NCBI RefSeq assembly: GCF_000013725.1
Contig: NC_007955.1
Location: 899,579 to 963,578, forward strand
Source of the DNA: Methanococcoides burtonii DSM 6242
GTDB taxonomy: Archaea > Halobacteriota > Methanosarcinia > Methanosarcinales > Methanosarcinaceae
DNA: 64,000 nt
Direction of reading: 5' to 3'
In this document: positions 38,327-48,616 of the stretch, piece by piece
Layout: each line of letters starts with the position of its first letter
Position numbering within the stretch: the stretch's first letter is position 1
Made by a program: the position numbers and the translations under genes
Notes under the pieces: model-generated
What the model saw: the letters and a program-made list of their open reading frames with translations, nothing else
Database searches by the model: none
Told to the model about the DNA's origin: nothing

Positions 38327-39637
38327 ATGTTCGAACATGCACAGAAAGCTATTGAGCTTGCTGAAAAACTGGGTGCTGATGAAGCAGAAGTATATATTTC
38401 CTATAATCACTCTATTTCTGCAGATATCAGGAAGAATACCATCGAATCGGCAAAAGAGAATGTCAGTCAGGGTATTGGTATACGTTCGATAATCAATGGT
38501 GCGGTTGGTTTTGCAAGTACGAACAACGTAAGTCGTATCGAGGATATAGTAAATATCTCTGTTTCTTCTGCAAAAGTTAGGGAAAGTGATCCTGAATGGA
38601 CATCACTCCCATCAAATGCAAAATATCCTGCAGTCTCAGGTACATATGACAAAAAAATAAGTGAGATCGGACTGGACGATTGTATAGGTCTTACAGGAAA
38701 GATGATCGAGGGTGCATTATCGGTACCTGATGTCAATACAACCTCCGGAAGCTTTTCAACATCATACAATAAGCACCTCATCATGAATACGAATGGTGTT
38801 GAGATCGTTGATGAAGGAACGGGAGTTTCCGGATTTGTGGATGTCATCACTACTAAAGGAGATCTCTCAACAGCTTATGATTTTGAAGTTTCGAGATCAC
38901 TTGATATCGATGTTTTTGGCATAGGCGCAAGTGCTTCAAGTCTTGCCATCAGATCACAGAACGGTATTTCCATAGAACCGAAGAAGACGAACGTCATTCT
39001 GCATCCATTTGCGTTCTCCGATATTTTTGAGAACACATTCGAACCATCTATAGATGCAGATAATATGCAAAAAGAACGCTCTTCACTAATAGGCAAGAAA
39101 GGAGAGACCATTGCTACATCGGATCTGAACATTATTGATGATGGATTGCTTGAGGGTGGAATTGAAACCTCCATATCCGATGAAGAAGGAACTCCATCTC
39201 AGAGGACCCCTATAATTGAAAATGGTATATTCAAGTCGTTCCTCTATGATAATTATACGGCAGGAAAAGACAATACTTCCAGCACAGGAAACGGAATGAG
39301 GCATTCTTATGTATCGTCTCCTTCGGTAGGCCCCAGAAACCTTATCGTGGAATATCCTTCAAGTGATGTAATTGCAGATACCGATGAGGGTGTTTTCATT
39401 AATACGGTCATCGGAGCACATACGGCAAATGCGATATCGGGAGATTTCTCGGTCGAGGCCAGAAATGCATTTACGATCAAGGATGGGCAGCTTGATAAGC
39501 CTATAAAGTCCCTGATGTTATCAGGCAATATATTCGAGATGCTGAACAAGATCACAGGTGCAGGAAGTGATGTCCGTAAAGTGGGAGGTACTGTGGTGCC
39601 GTCTTTGAGAATAGCTGGAATGAGCATTGTAGGTTAA
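38327..39637 (+). CDS. TldE/PmbA-family protease subunit
   Basis: 436 residues, the non-zinc partner of TldD. It shares the fold (AEVYISYNHSISADIRKN at the N-terminus; SLMLSGNIFEMLNKI near the end) but lacks HExxxH, as expected. Family structures show a TldD-TldE heterodimer with a narrow channel admitting unfolded peptides. AGGGGGAGTCTGAT precedes the ATG at 38327, so translation is coupled to tldD. Confidence 0.9.
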   Translation: MFEHAQKAIELAEKLGADEAEVYISYNHSISADIRKNTIESAKENVSQGIGIRSIINGAVGFASTNNVSRIEDIVNISVSSAKVRESDPEWTSLPSNAKYPAVSGTYDKKISEIGLDDCIGLTGKMIEGALSVPDVNTTSGSFSTSYNKHLIMNTNGVEIVDEGTGVSGFVDVITTKGDLSTAYDFEVSRSLDIDVFGIGASASSLAIRSQNGISIEPKKTNVILHPFAFSDIFENTFEPSIDADNMQKERSSLIGKKGETIATSDLNIIDDGLLEGGIETSISDEEGTPSQRTPIIENGIFKSFLYDNYTAGKDNTSSTGNGMRHSYVSSPSVGPRNLIVEYPSSDVIADTDEGVFINTVIGAHTANAISGDFSVEARNAFTIKDGQLDKPIKSLMLSGNIFEMLNKITGAGSDVRKVGGTVVPSLRIAGMSIVG

Positions 39638-39763
39638 AATACATGTTGATCACAGAAGTGTGCTTAAATACTATAGTAATCATTATATATTCATCATTAC
39701 AATAATGAAGTGATAACTTAAATTTTATTTACCCGGTAATCGATATAGTTTGGTAGGGATGAT

Positions 39764-39805
39764 ATGACCAATATTGAAGATAGCAAGCAGATGTTCTGCT
39801 CCTAA
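39764..39805 (+). other. Possible 13-residue leader ORF before the receiver-PAS gene
   Basis: ATG 39764 opens MTNIEDSKQMFCS and stops with TAA at 39803-39805, ten bases before the next gene's GTGG SD-like stretch. It has GGTAGGGATGAT upstream. It may be chance. Confidence 0.25.
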
Positions 39806-39814
39806 GGTGGTAAT

Positions 39815-40636
39815 ATGGCTGAGAATGACAGAATAAGAATACTCGTAGTCGACGATGAACCTGATAATGTAGAATTGCTTACTGCATATCTATCGTATGA
39901 TTACGATATAGTTCCATCATACAGTGGGAACGAAGCTCTTCAAATACTGGAAAATTCCGATCAAGTCTACCCTGACCTTGTTTTGATGGATATCATGCTA
40001 AAGGATGGTATGGATGGAGTGGAAGCTGCTAACCAGATACATCTCAAATATGACATCCCTGTAGTCTATATCACAGCTTATGCCGATGATAATATTATGC
40101 AAAGGGCAAAGTTAACAGAGCCTTTTGGATATATACTCAAACCATTCGAGGAAAGCGAACTCCGTACGAACATAGAGATTGCACTTTATAAGCATAAGAT
40201 GGAAAGCAAGCTTAAAGAAAGCCAAAAATGGCTTACTGCGATCTTGAACAATACTGGCGATGCTATGATCGCAACTGACAAAGACGGATTGATAAAATTT
40301 ATCAATCCCTTTGCAGAAGCACTTCTTGGCAGGAATCTGATCGATGTTCTTGGTAAGCCACTGAATGATGTTTTTTGTGTCGAAAGTGGGGAAACCGGAG
40401 CTATTGTCGATGATCCTGTGAAGAAAGTGATCCGTGAAGGTATGTTCTATGGACTCGCAAATCAGACGCTTCTTGTTACAAAAGATAATACTAAAGTTCC
40501 TGTTGATATCATTGGTTCTCCGATAAAAGGCGAGAATGAAAATGTTATGGGAATACTGATAACTTTCTGTGATATCTCTGATAGAAAACGCATTGAGAAC
40601 CTTATTTATTCAAAAGCATCAGAGTCTGGTTTCTAA
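39815..40636 (+). CDS. Receiver-PAS signalling protein
   Basis: 273 residues. The receiver domain (about 7-125) has VVDDEPDNVELL, the phosphoacceptor Asp in LVLMDIMLKDGMDGVE (near 54), VVYITAYADD and LKPFEESEL. A short coiled linker (KHKMESKLKES) joins it to one PAS domain (about 140-260; MIATDKDGLIKFINPFAEALLG, ending GILITFCDISDRKRIE). No kinase, cyclase or DNA-binding domain follows, so it must pass its signal by protein contact. It stands alone, 177 bases after tldE. Confidence 0.88.
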   Translation: MAENDRIRILVVDDEPDNVELLTAYLSYDYDIVPSYSGNEALQILENSDQVYPDLVLMDIMLKDGMDGVEAANQIHLKYDIPVVYITAYADDNIMQRAKLTEPFGYILKPFEESELRTNIEIALYKHKMESKLKESQKWLTAILNNTGDAMIATDKDGLIKFINPFAEALLGRNLIDVLGKPLNDVFCVESGETGAIVDDPVKKVIREGMFYGLANQTLLVTKDNTKVPVDIIGSPIKGENENVMGILITFCDISDRKRIENLIYSKASESGF

Positions 40637-40656
40637 TTTTAGTTATAATATATGTC

Positions 40657-40686
40657 AAAAGGGATTAATATCCCTTTTTATTTTTT
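40657..40686. terminator. Bidirectional terminator between receiver-PAS and subtilase genes
   Basis: AAAAGGGAT (40657-40665) and ATCCCTTTT (40670-40678) form a 9-bp perfect stem with a TAAT loop, followed by a T6 run (40681-40686). On the minus strand ATATTATAACT follows, less T-rich. Confidence 0.7.
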
Positions 40687-40696
40687 GGCAAGTTCG

Positions 40697-43600
40697 TTAC
40701 TTTCTCTCTTTCTTATCCACATTTGAAAGAATGCCGGATTCTTCCAATTTCTTTATTTTTGCAGAGACATCTGATCTTGTTGTCTCTACTTTAGGAATGG
40801 GGGGTTCAGTTGCTGAGCGGTTTGAAGCGCGATTTGCAATTGTTGATCCCCCTCTGCCATTTCCTACATCATTGATATTTTCTGCCTTCATTTCTTCGAT
40901 TAAGACTGATACCTTTGTTTTTGTTTCGATGTGATAACCTCTTTTAATTGCAACATAGGAAAGTGAGATCAGAATGAGGAGTGGTATTGCAAATAAGAGG
41001 AATTTAACAGAAGAGCCTTCTGGTTCAGTCTCGACGACTGACAAAGTACCTTCTACACCATCTGAAACTTCAAGTGATGGGGAGGCTTTGCTTGCATCGG
41101 ATGCAACGTTTCCTTCAGTTAAAGAAGAAGCTTGAGTATCTGTAAGGGCTGTTCCTTTTTGAACAGGTTCGATTATTGCAAATGACGAAAATATTTCTCC
41201 GGAAGGTGTAGCTTCATAATAGACATATATTTCATCTTCACCTATTTTTTCGGTAGGCAGAATACCCCATTTATTATTTTTAAATACGCTCATCTTTACT
41301 GAAAATTCAGGTACACTGTTCTCTTTAAGCCAAGATCTCTCTACTCTGAAACCAATGGATGAATCAGTGATCCTTTTTTCAAATCCGAAATCTCCTAACC
41401 AGATATTGATATTCTTATATACTCTTCCTTCTGGTGGTTTGGAAACGAGACTTGAGGTTGTATTAAGTGATTCAACTATTGCCTTAACATTACCAACGTT
41501 CAGATCAGCTGTGACATTGATGTAAGTAATGTCTATCATTTCATTGGTAAATGTGAAGCTTTTTTCCACATCTTTAATGATATGCATGCTTGTAACAGCT
41601 TTTTCTAAGATATTCTCATAACTCTCACTGGTGACACTGCTTCCACCTCCGCCACCTCCTCCGCCTGAGCTGCTCGAACTGGTTGTATCGGTAGTAGGTG
41701 TTGATACTGTGATGAAGTTTGAAATAGAGGTAAAGTTGTCATATTTAGCATTGCTAACATTCAGAGATACAGTGTAAGTTCCTGCAGCTACATATGTATG
41801 GGATGGATGACGATCTGAAGAAGTGTTACCATCCCCGAAGTTCCAGACCCGCTCGGTGGCATTTATAGATCTATCCGTGAAGGATACTTCTAGTGGGTAG
41901 CTTCCGGTCATTGGAGTCGCTATAAAGCTGGCGATCGGCTTTGAAAGAGCAATGACTGTTATGAAATTTTCTTTAAGGACATAGTTTGATCCATCATAAT
42001 TGGACACGTTCAATGAAACGTTGTAAGTGCCTGGAACTGTATATGTATGAACTGGATCAATTTCTGTTGAAGTGTTTCCTTCGCCAAAGTCCCATTCCCA
42101 TGTAAGTGCGTTGGAAGACAAATCTTCAAATTTCACAGATAGCGGTTCTGTACCCGTAGTTATATTTGATGAAAATGCTGCAACTGGGGGAACACGTGCT
42201 ACGACAACGATGTAATTGCTCTTAGTGATAGTATCGAAACCATCACTGTTGATTGCTGTCAGACTTACAGAATATTTACCTGGTTCGGCATAAGTGTGCA
42301 GAGGATTTTGAGCATTTGAATCATTACCATCACCAAAAATCCATACCCAACTTCCAGCTGCGGTTGATGTGTCAATAAATTGCACATCTAATGGCTGTTT
42401 ACCTGAAGTTACATTTGATGTGAAATTTACAGTTGGAGGATTTCTAGTAGTTGCTGTATCATTTGTCCATGATAAATTTATATTGCCTACAATGTCCACT
42501 GTTTTAGTACTGAACTCATAGGCTGTGTTAGTAGTTAGTCCGGTAACATTATAGAATGTTGTATCCTTTGACACATTAGCTAGGAATCCATTGTTGACAT
42601 AAATTGTAGTATGATTGAAATCGTTATCTATTGGATTGGTCCATGTCCATGAGATCCATGTGGGTCCTCTGGCAGACTCTGACAGGTTGGTTACACTGGC
42701 TGGAGGAAGCGTGTTCATTGTGCTGGCACTACTATTTATCCAGGCAGAATTTATATTTCCAACAGTGTCTACAGTATGAGTACTGATCATATGGTCCGTA
42801 TTGTCAATTAGTCCTATAGCAGTGTACGCTGTGCCGGTCACATTTTCTTTAAACGCTCCGTCCAGATATACCATCGTGTAGTATGATTCATCATCATGTG
42901 GCTTTATCCATGTCCATGTGATCCATGTAGAGCCGTTATTAGATTCTGATAAATTTGTTACACTAGGTGGTGCAATAGTATCGATCGTGAAATTTACCAT
43001 TGCTGAGCCATTGTTTCCTGCCAGATCCTGTGCTATTACAGTTATGCTGTGATTTCCATCTGGAAGTGTTAGTGACTGATTTCCACTAAATATGCTATTG
43101 CCGGTATTGTTTATATTATACCACCATTTTGCAATATCTTCGTCAACAGTAGCATTAAGCCAGATCATCTTAGAAATATAATTATGGTTTTCTTCGGGTA
43201 TGTCAATGGTGATTGTTGGTGCAATAGTATCGATCGTGAAATTCACCATTGATGAACCATTGTTCCCTGCCAGATCCTGTGCTATTACAGTTATGCTGTG
43301 ATTTCCATCTGGTAGTGTTAGTGACCGGTTTCCACTAAATATGCTATTGCCGGTATTGTTTATATTATACCACCATTTTGCAATATCTTCGTCAACAGTA
43401 GCATTAAGCCAGATCATCTTAGAAATATAATTATGGTTTTCTTCGGGTATGTCAATGGTGATTGTTGGTGTAATAGTATCGATCGTGAAATTTACCATTG
43501 ATGAACCATTGTTCCCTGCCAGATCCTGTGCTATTATAGTTATGCTGTGATTTCCATCTGGTAGTGTTAGTGACCGGTTTCCACTAAATATGCTATTGCC

Positions 43601-46600
43601 GGTATTGTTTATATTATACCACCATTTTGCAATATCTTCGTCAACAGTAGCATTAAGCCAGATCATCTTAGAAATATAATTATGGTTTTCTTCGGGTATG
43701 TCAATGGTGATTGTTGGTGCAATAGTATCGATCGTGAAATTTACCATTGCTGATGCATTATTCCCTGCCAGATCCTGTGCTATTATAGTTATGCTGTGAT
43801 TTCCATCTGGTAGTGTTAGTGACCGGTTTCCACTAAATATGCTATTGCCGGTATTGTTTATATTATACCACCATTTTGCAATATCTTCGTCAACAGTAGC
43901 ATTAAGCCAGATCATCTTAGAAATATAATTATGGTTTTCTTCGGGTATGTCAATGGTGATTGTTGGTGCAATAGTATCGATCGTGAAATTTACCATTGCT
44001 GATGCATTATTCCCTGCCAGATCCTGTGCTATTATAGTTATGCTGTGATTTCCATCTGGTAGTGTTAGTGACCGGTTTCCACTAAATATGCTATTGCCGG
44101 TATTGTTTATATTATACCACCATTTTGCAATATCTTCGTCAACAGTAGCATTAAGCCAGATCATCTTAGAAATATAATTATGGTTTTCTTCGGGTATGTC
44201 AATGGTGATTGTTGGTGTAATAGTATCGATCGTGAAATTTACCATTGATGAATTTTTATTTCCCAGACTGTCATTAGCATAGATGGTTATATTGTGATCT
44301 CCATCAGGCAGTGCTGGTAATGTTGTATTTGTTGTGAACGATCTAATCTCTGTTCCATTGATCTTATACCACCAGTTAGCTACTGTTTCGTCACCAGTCA
44401 CATTGAGTGGAACTTTATGTGTAGTATAATTTGCATTATTTTCTGGCTGATTGACCGTGATAACAGGTGCTGTAGTATCGATATTGAAATTGATCAACAT
44501 TGATGAATTTTCATTACCCAGACTGTCATTAGCATAGATGGTTATATTGTGATCTCCATCAGGCATTGCTGGTAATGTTGTATTTGTTGTGAACGATCTA
44601 ATCTCTGTTCCATTGATCTTATACCACCAGTTAGCTACTGTTTCGTCACCAGTAACATTGAGTGGAACTTTATGTGTAGTATAATTTGCATTGTTTTCTG
44701 GCTGATTGACCGTGATAACAGGTGCTGTAGTATCGATATTGAAATTGATCAACATTGATGAATTTTCATTACCCAGACTGTCATTAGCATAGATGGTTAT
44801 ATTGTGATCTCCATCAGGCAGTGCTGGTAATGTTGTATTTGTTGTGAACGATCTAATCTCTGTTCCATTGATCTTATACCACCAGTTAGCTACTGTTTCG
44901 TCACCAGTAACATTGAGTGGAACTTTATCTGTAGTATAAATTGCATTATTTTCTGGCTGATTGACCGTGATAACAGGTGCTGTAGTATCGATATTGAAAT
45001 TGATCAACATTGATGAATTTTCATTACCCAGACTGTCATTAGCATAGATGGTTATATTGTGATCTCCATCAGGCATTGCTGGTAATGTTGTATTTGTTGT
45101 GAACGATCTAATCTCTGTTCCATTGATCTTATACCACCAGTTAGCTACTGTTTCGTCACCAGTAACATTGAGTGGAACTTTATGTGTAGTATAATTTGCA
45201 TTGTTTTCTGGCTGATCTACCGTGATAACAGGTGCTGTAGTATCGATATTGAAATTGATCAACATTGATGAATTTTCATTACCCAGACTGTCATTAGCAT
45301 AGATGGTTATATTGTGATCTCCATCAGGCAGTGCTGGTAATGTTGTATTTGTTGTGAACGATCTAATCTCTGTTCCATTGATCTTATACCACCAGTTAGC
45401 TACTGTTTCGTCACCAGTAACATTGAGTGGAACTTTATCTGTAGTATAAATTGCATTGTTTTCTGGCTGATCTACCGTGATAACAGGTGCTGTAATGTCC
45501 AGAGCAACAAGAGTGGTCTCAATGGCATTGATCCATGATCCATTTAGATTACCTGCAATATCAACTGTTTTAGTACTGAACCCATATGTTGTGTTGGCAG
45601 TAAGTCCTGTCACATTATAGAAATTGGTCGTGTTAGATGTATTTTTTTCAAATACACCATCAATGTAAAGCATTGTATGATTAAAATCAAGGTCAATTGG
45701 ATTGTTCCATGTCATGTTGATCCATGTAACTCCTCTGTCTGATGTGGTGAGGTTGGTCACACTGGCTGGAGGAAGAGTGTTCATTGTGCTGGCACTATCA
45801 TTTATCCAGGTCAAATTTATATTTCCGACATTGTCCACAGTATGAGTACTGATAATATGGCCTGTATTGTCGATAAATCCTGTAGCATTGTACGCTGTAC
45901 CGGTCACATTTGCTTTTAGCACTCCATCCATATAGACCATTGTGTGGCTGAAGTCACTATCAAGTGGGTTACTCCACGTCCAGTTGATCCATGTAGGTCC
46001 GGCGGTATATTCTGATAGGTTGGTTATGCTGAAGGGTGCAATTTCATCAGGGGCAACAATTGTATTTGCTGTATCATTTGTCCACGATAAATTGATATTG
46101 CCAGTCAGGTCAACTGTTTTAGTACTGAGCTCATATGTTGTGTTAGCAGTAAGTCCTGTTACATTATAGAATTTGGTCGTGTTAGATACATTTGTCCTGA
46201 ACACATTGTCAAGGTAAAGCATTGTATGATTGAAATCAGGGTCAATTGGATTGTTCCATGCCCAATTTATCCATGTTGTTCCTCTGTCTGATGTAGCAAG
46301 ATCAGTTACACTGAGTGGTGCAATCTCATCATTACTAAAAGGTCCGGATAAAACAATTGCAAATGGTTGTGGTCCAAGAGGAACGTTTGAACCGGTCACT
46401 GTTACTGTGTACCAGCCAGTTGATGGGGATAAGAGTTCTACTTGTTCAACGTTGTTTGTATTATCTCCACCATTCCCTAAATAAGTGCCATAAGGGCCTG
46501 AAATACTAAGATCTAAGTCATTGACCAGACTTTTACTTGCAGAGATTGTAGCGGGTTGGTCTGTCCACACCAGAGTTGTTTTAAAAGGGACTGAATTATT

Positions 46601-48355
46601 GTTCAGGTGATAGCTGGCATTCCAATGATCTGTATAACCAAGACTGATATTATCATGGTACTGCATTGTTCGTGGTGTTGATGGGAAAAGAGATTCTTCA
46701 ATATTGACACGTCCCCAACCCTGTGCATCACTGGATTTGCCCAGGTCAGCTGCACCATTGATCAATGTTGCTTTCAGTAAGGCAGCAGTTGGATTAATTG
46801 ATTCATTATCAACGTAATATTGTCTTACAAGAGCTGCGGTTCCGGCCGTTAAAGGAGTTGCCATACTTGTGCCACTGTTGTATGCATAAAAATCATCAAC
46901 GGTGCCCCACGAATAACTGACATTTGGCATTTTCGATCTTGTGGATACTATATATGTGCCAGGTGCAACAACATCAGGCTTAATTCGATTGTCATCGGTT
47001 GGGCCTTTACTACTGAAATAGGCGATATCATCAATATTATCTGATGGTATCCCCTTATCCGGTCTATAATTCTCTGATGCTCCAACGGTCAATGCATTCT
47101 TTGCTGTCGCAGCAGGGGTTAATGTATTATTAATACCCCCTTCGTTACCGGCTGCAAAAACGATTAGTAAGTCCGGATTATCCCACATAAAACTATCAAT
47201 ATTTTGTGAACGATCGGTGTAGTTTCCGTACTGACTGGGATCTTTGCTACCCCAACTATTGCTGTGTATCCTTGCATTTGTATCGTAAGCTTGTTGAAAA
47301 AGTGTATCAAGATTTGTTGGTGTATAAAGCCCACCAGATGTCAGAGTCGGGCCATCATATTGTAATGCCTGAAAAACAAGCCTTGCTTCAGGTGCCATTC
47401 CTGCATATAAACCAGAAGATAGATTGCCATTTCCAAGAACGGAACCTGCAACATGTGTACCATGCCCATTATTATCTTCCGCACCAGTATCGTTTAAATA
47501 TCCCCACCATGCGTATAATCCATCGATCCTTCCCTCAAGATCATCATGCATTGATGCATTATTGAAACCAGTATCGAGACCTGTGTCAGCAACAGCAACT
47601 ATCTGGCCACTACCGGTCAAACCATGTGTGTTCTGTACAGTTGACACATTAATTATGCTTGCTGCAACATCATTCAAAACAACGGGTTGCACATATCTAT
47701 CCACCCAGCTTACACCATTAATAGCTGCAATATCATTGATCGAAGAACGGTTTATCCTGACCTTGAGTATGCTTTCACCATTGTCAAGTATTTCTCCGCC
47801 AAGAAATCTAACTTCGTTTGAAACATACTCGTTACTTCCGGAATCGAAAAGCATTATTAGAATCTCTTCTTGACCGCTTTGTTCAGAATCAGAAGAAAGG
47901 GCAGAACTTATACAGTATGAAGGGGAGTAGGGACCGATCCATTGAACGGAATCTATAGTTTCTACTTCTGCTTTTACTGAAGTGTTCATTCGTACGATAA
48001 AAGCATTGTTCGGGACGTAACTGAAAAGAGTAGCTCCTGTCCTGCTCACATCTCTTTTCCACTCTTCAAGAATGTATCCTTTGAACTGAACAATATAGTA
48101 GTCTTCCGTTTCATTGGATGATGATTCAATTGAACTGATGCTTGAAGTTGAATGTGAGGACGAAGGTAGTGTATCTGTACTGAATTGTGCATTCTTAAGT
48201 AAGATATGATCTCCGCTGGAATGTTCTTGCAAAGATACATCTAGTGCCAATGCTGAAACTGAAAGCATTGCTGTAATTATCGTAACGATTATAATTTTTA
48301 TGATCATGCCAGACAAATTAACACCACATTTTAGCCTTCGACCTTTGTCACACAT
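40697..48355 (-). CDS. Giant subtilisin-like (S8) surface protease with Ig-like, Fn3-like and PKD repeats
   Basis: 2552 residues. A hydrophobic signal segment (IIIVTIITAMLSVSALALD) follows either ATG 48355 or, 16 residues later, ATG 48307. The peptidase S8 domain has all three catalytic residues: Asp in VAVADTGLDTGF (near 257), His in NGHGTHVAGS (near 300) and Ser in NSGTSMATPL (near 497). Then come fibronectin-like units (YNVTGLTANTTYELSTKTVD), five 85-residue and five 83-residue Ig-like units, two more Fn3-like units, three PKD domains (WVWIFGDGND; WEWDFGEGNT; RVWNFGDGNT), a Gly/Ser linker, a PGF-pre-PGF-like domain (YKNINIWLGDFGFEK), a Thr/Ser-rich stalk, one membrane helix (FLLFAIPLLILISLSYVAI) and a ~75-residue inside tail. 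It is an extracellular anchored protease; substrate unknown. Confidence 0.92.
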   Translation of the reverse strand: MCDKGRRLKCGVNLSGMIIKIIIVTIITAMLSVSALALDVSLQEHSSGDHILLKNAQFSTDTLPSSSHSTSSISSIESSSNETEDYYIVQFKGYILEEWKRDVSRTGATLFSYVPNNAFIVRMNTSVKAEVETIDSVQWIGPYSPSYCISSALSSDSEQSGQEEILIMLFDSGSNEYVSNEVRFLGGEILDNGESILKVRINRSSINDIAAINGVSWVDRYVQPVVLNDVAASIINVSTVQNTHGLTGSGQIVAVADTGLDTGFNNASMHDDLEGRIDGLYAWWGYLNDTGAEDNNGHGTHVAGSVLGNGNLSSGLYAGMAPEARLVFQALQYDGPTLTSGGLYTPTNLDTLFQQAYDTNARIHSNSWGSKDPSQYGNYTDRSQNIDSFMWDNPDLLIVFAAGNEGGINNTLTPAATAKNALTVGASENYRPDKGIPSDNIDDIAYFSSKGPTDDNRIKPDVVAPGTYIVSTRSKMPNVSYSWGTVDDFYAYNSGTSMATPLTAGTAALVRQYYVDNESINPTAALLKATLINGAADLGKSSDAQGWGRVNIEESLFPSTPRTMQYHDNISLGYTDHWNASYHLNNNSVPFKTTLVWTDQPATISASKSLVNDLDLSISGPYGTYLGNGGDNTNNVEQVELLSPSTGWYTVTVTGSNVPLGPQPFAIVLSGPFSNDEIAPLSVTDLATSDRGTTWINWAWNNPIDPDFNHTMLYLDNVFRTNVSNTTKFYNVTGLTANTTYELSTKTVDLTGNINLSWTNDTANTIVAPDEIAPFSITNLSEYTAGPTWINWTWSNPLDSDFSHTMVYMDGVLKANVTGTAYNATGFIDNTGHIISTHTVDNVGNINLTWINDSASTMNTLPPASVTNLTTSDRGVTWINMTWNNPIDLDFNHTMLYIDGVFEKNTSNTTNFYNVTGLTANTTYGFSTKTVDIAGNLNGSWINAIETTLVALDITAPVITVDQPENNAIYTTDKVPLNVTGDETVANWWYKINGTEIRSFTTNTTLPALPDGDHNITIYANDSLGNENSSMLINFNIDTTAPVITVDQPENNANYTTHKVPLNVTGDETVANWWYKINGTEIRSFTTNTTLPAMPDGDHNITIYANDSLGNENSSMLINFNIDTTAPVITVNQPENNAIYTTDKVPLNVTGDETVANWWYKINGTEIRSFTTNTTLPALPDGDHNITIYANDSLGNENSSMLINFNIDTTAPVITVNQPENNANYTTHKVPLNVTGDETVANWWYKINGTEIRSFTTNTTLPAMPDGDHNITIYANDSLGNENSSMLINFNIDTTAPVITVNQPENNANYTTHKVPLNVTGDETVANWWYKINGTEIRSFTTNTTLPALPDGDHNITIYANDSLGNKNSSMVNFTIDTITPTITIDIPEENHNYISKMIWLNATVDEDIAKWWYNINNTGNSIFSGNRSLTLPDGNHSITIIAQDLAGNNASAMVNFTIDTIAPTITIDIPEENHNYISKMIWLNATVDEDIAKWWYNINNTGNSIFSGNRSLTLPDGNHSITIIAQDLAGNNASAMVNFTIDTIAPTITIDIPEENHNYISKMIWLNATVDEDIAKWWYNINNTGNSIFSGNRSLTLPDGNHSITIIAQDLAGNNGSSMVNFTIDTITPTITIDIPEENHNYISKMIWLNATVDEDIAKWWYNINNTGNSIFSGNRSLTLPDGNHSITVIAQDLAGNNGSSMVNFTIDTIAPTITIDIPEENHNYISKMIWLNATVDEDIAKWWYNINNTGNSIFSGNQSLTLPDGNHSITVIAQDLAGNNGSAMVNFTIDTIAPPSVTNLSESNNGSTWITWTWIKPHDDESYYTMVYLDGAFKENVTGTAYTAIGLIDNTDHMISTHTVDTVGNINSAWINSSASTMNTLPPASVTNLSESARGPTWISWTWTNPIDNDFNHTTIYVNNGFLANVSKDTTFYNVTGLTTNTAYEFSTKTVDIVGNINLSWTNDTATTRNPPTVNFTSNVTSGKQPLDVQFIDTSTAAGSWVWIFGDGNDSNAQNPLHTYAEPGKYSVSLTAINSDGFDTITKSNYIVVVARVPPVAAFSSNITTGTEPLSVKFEDLSSNALTWEWDFGEGNTSTEIDPVHTYTVPGTYNVSLNVSNYDGSNYVLKENFITVIALSKPIASFIATPMTGSYPLEVSFTDRSINATERVWNFGDGNTSSDRHPSHTYVAAGTYTVSLNVSNAKYDNFTSISNFITVSTPTTDTTSSSSSGGGGGGGGSSVTSESYENILEKAVTSMHIIKDVEKSFTFTNEMIDITYINVTADLNVGNVKAIVESLNTTSSLVSKPPEGRVYKNINIWLGDFGFEKRITDSSIGFRVERSWLKENSVPEFSVKMSVFKNNKWGILPTEKIGEDEIYVYYEATPSGEIFSSFAIIEPVQKGTALTDTQASSLTEGNVASDASKASPSLEVSDGVEGTLSVVETEPEGSSVKFLLFAIPLLILISLSYVAIKRGYHIETKTKVSVLIEEMKAENINDVGNGRGGSTIANRASNRSATEPPIPKVETTRSDVSAKIKKLEESGILSNVDKKERK
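42982..44226 (-). repeat. Five exact 249-bp tandem repeats in the subtilase gene
   Basis: The marker CGATCGTGA starts at 42982, 43231, 43480, 43729, 43978 and 44227, exactly 249 bp (83 codons) apart. Copies differ at only a few bases. Each unit codes IDIPEENHNYISKMIWLNA and WWYNINNTGNSIFSGN. Confidence 0.92.
44227..45498 (-). repeat. Five ~255-bp tandem repeats in the subtilase gene
   Basis: The marker CGATATTGAAATTG recurs at 44479, 44734, 44989 and 45244, 255 bp (85 codons) apart, with a first unit of 252 bp from 44227. Each unit codes VPLNVTGDETVANWWYKING and DGDHNITIYANDSLGN. It is related in design to the adjoining 249-bp family (same WWY core) but distinct in sequence. Confidence 0.9.
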
Positions 48356-48616
48356 ATTTGAAGTTTTTCTATATTGATCAAAAATTAGTGTTCTTAACTA
48401 ATTACTTATATAGTCAATTTCATATATATAACTTACTATAAAAATGTACACAGATGAGTATAATCATAATGATATTTTATATTTTAATTTATATACTTCT
48501 TCTTGAATGTATACAGATTGTATTAAGTAATCATAAAATCTCACCTAATTGTATTCATTAAATTTTCTAAAATAAAACCAAAAAGGATATTACATGATAA
48601 ACACACATGATTAGTT

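Noticed and set aside
42982-45498. Regularly spaced repeats, considered as CRISPR-like
   Set aside because: Unit length is about 250 bp and divisible by three, and the repeats lie in frame in a coding sequence; they are protein domain repeats.
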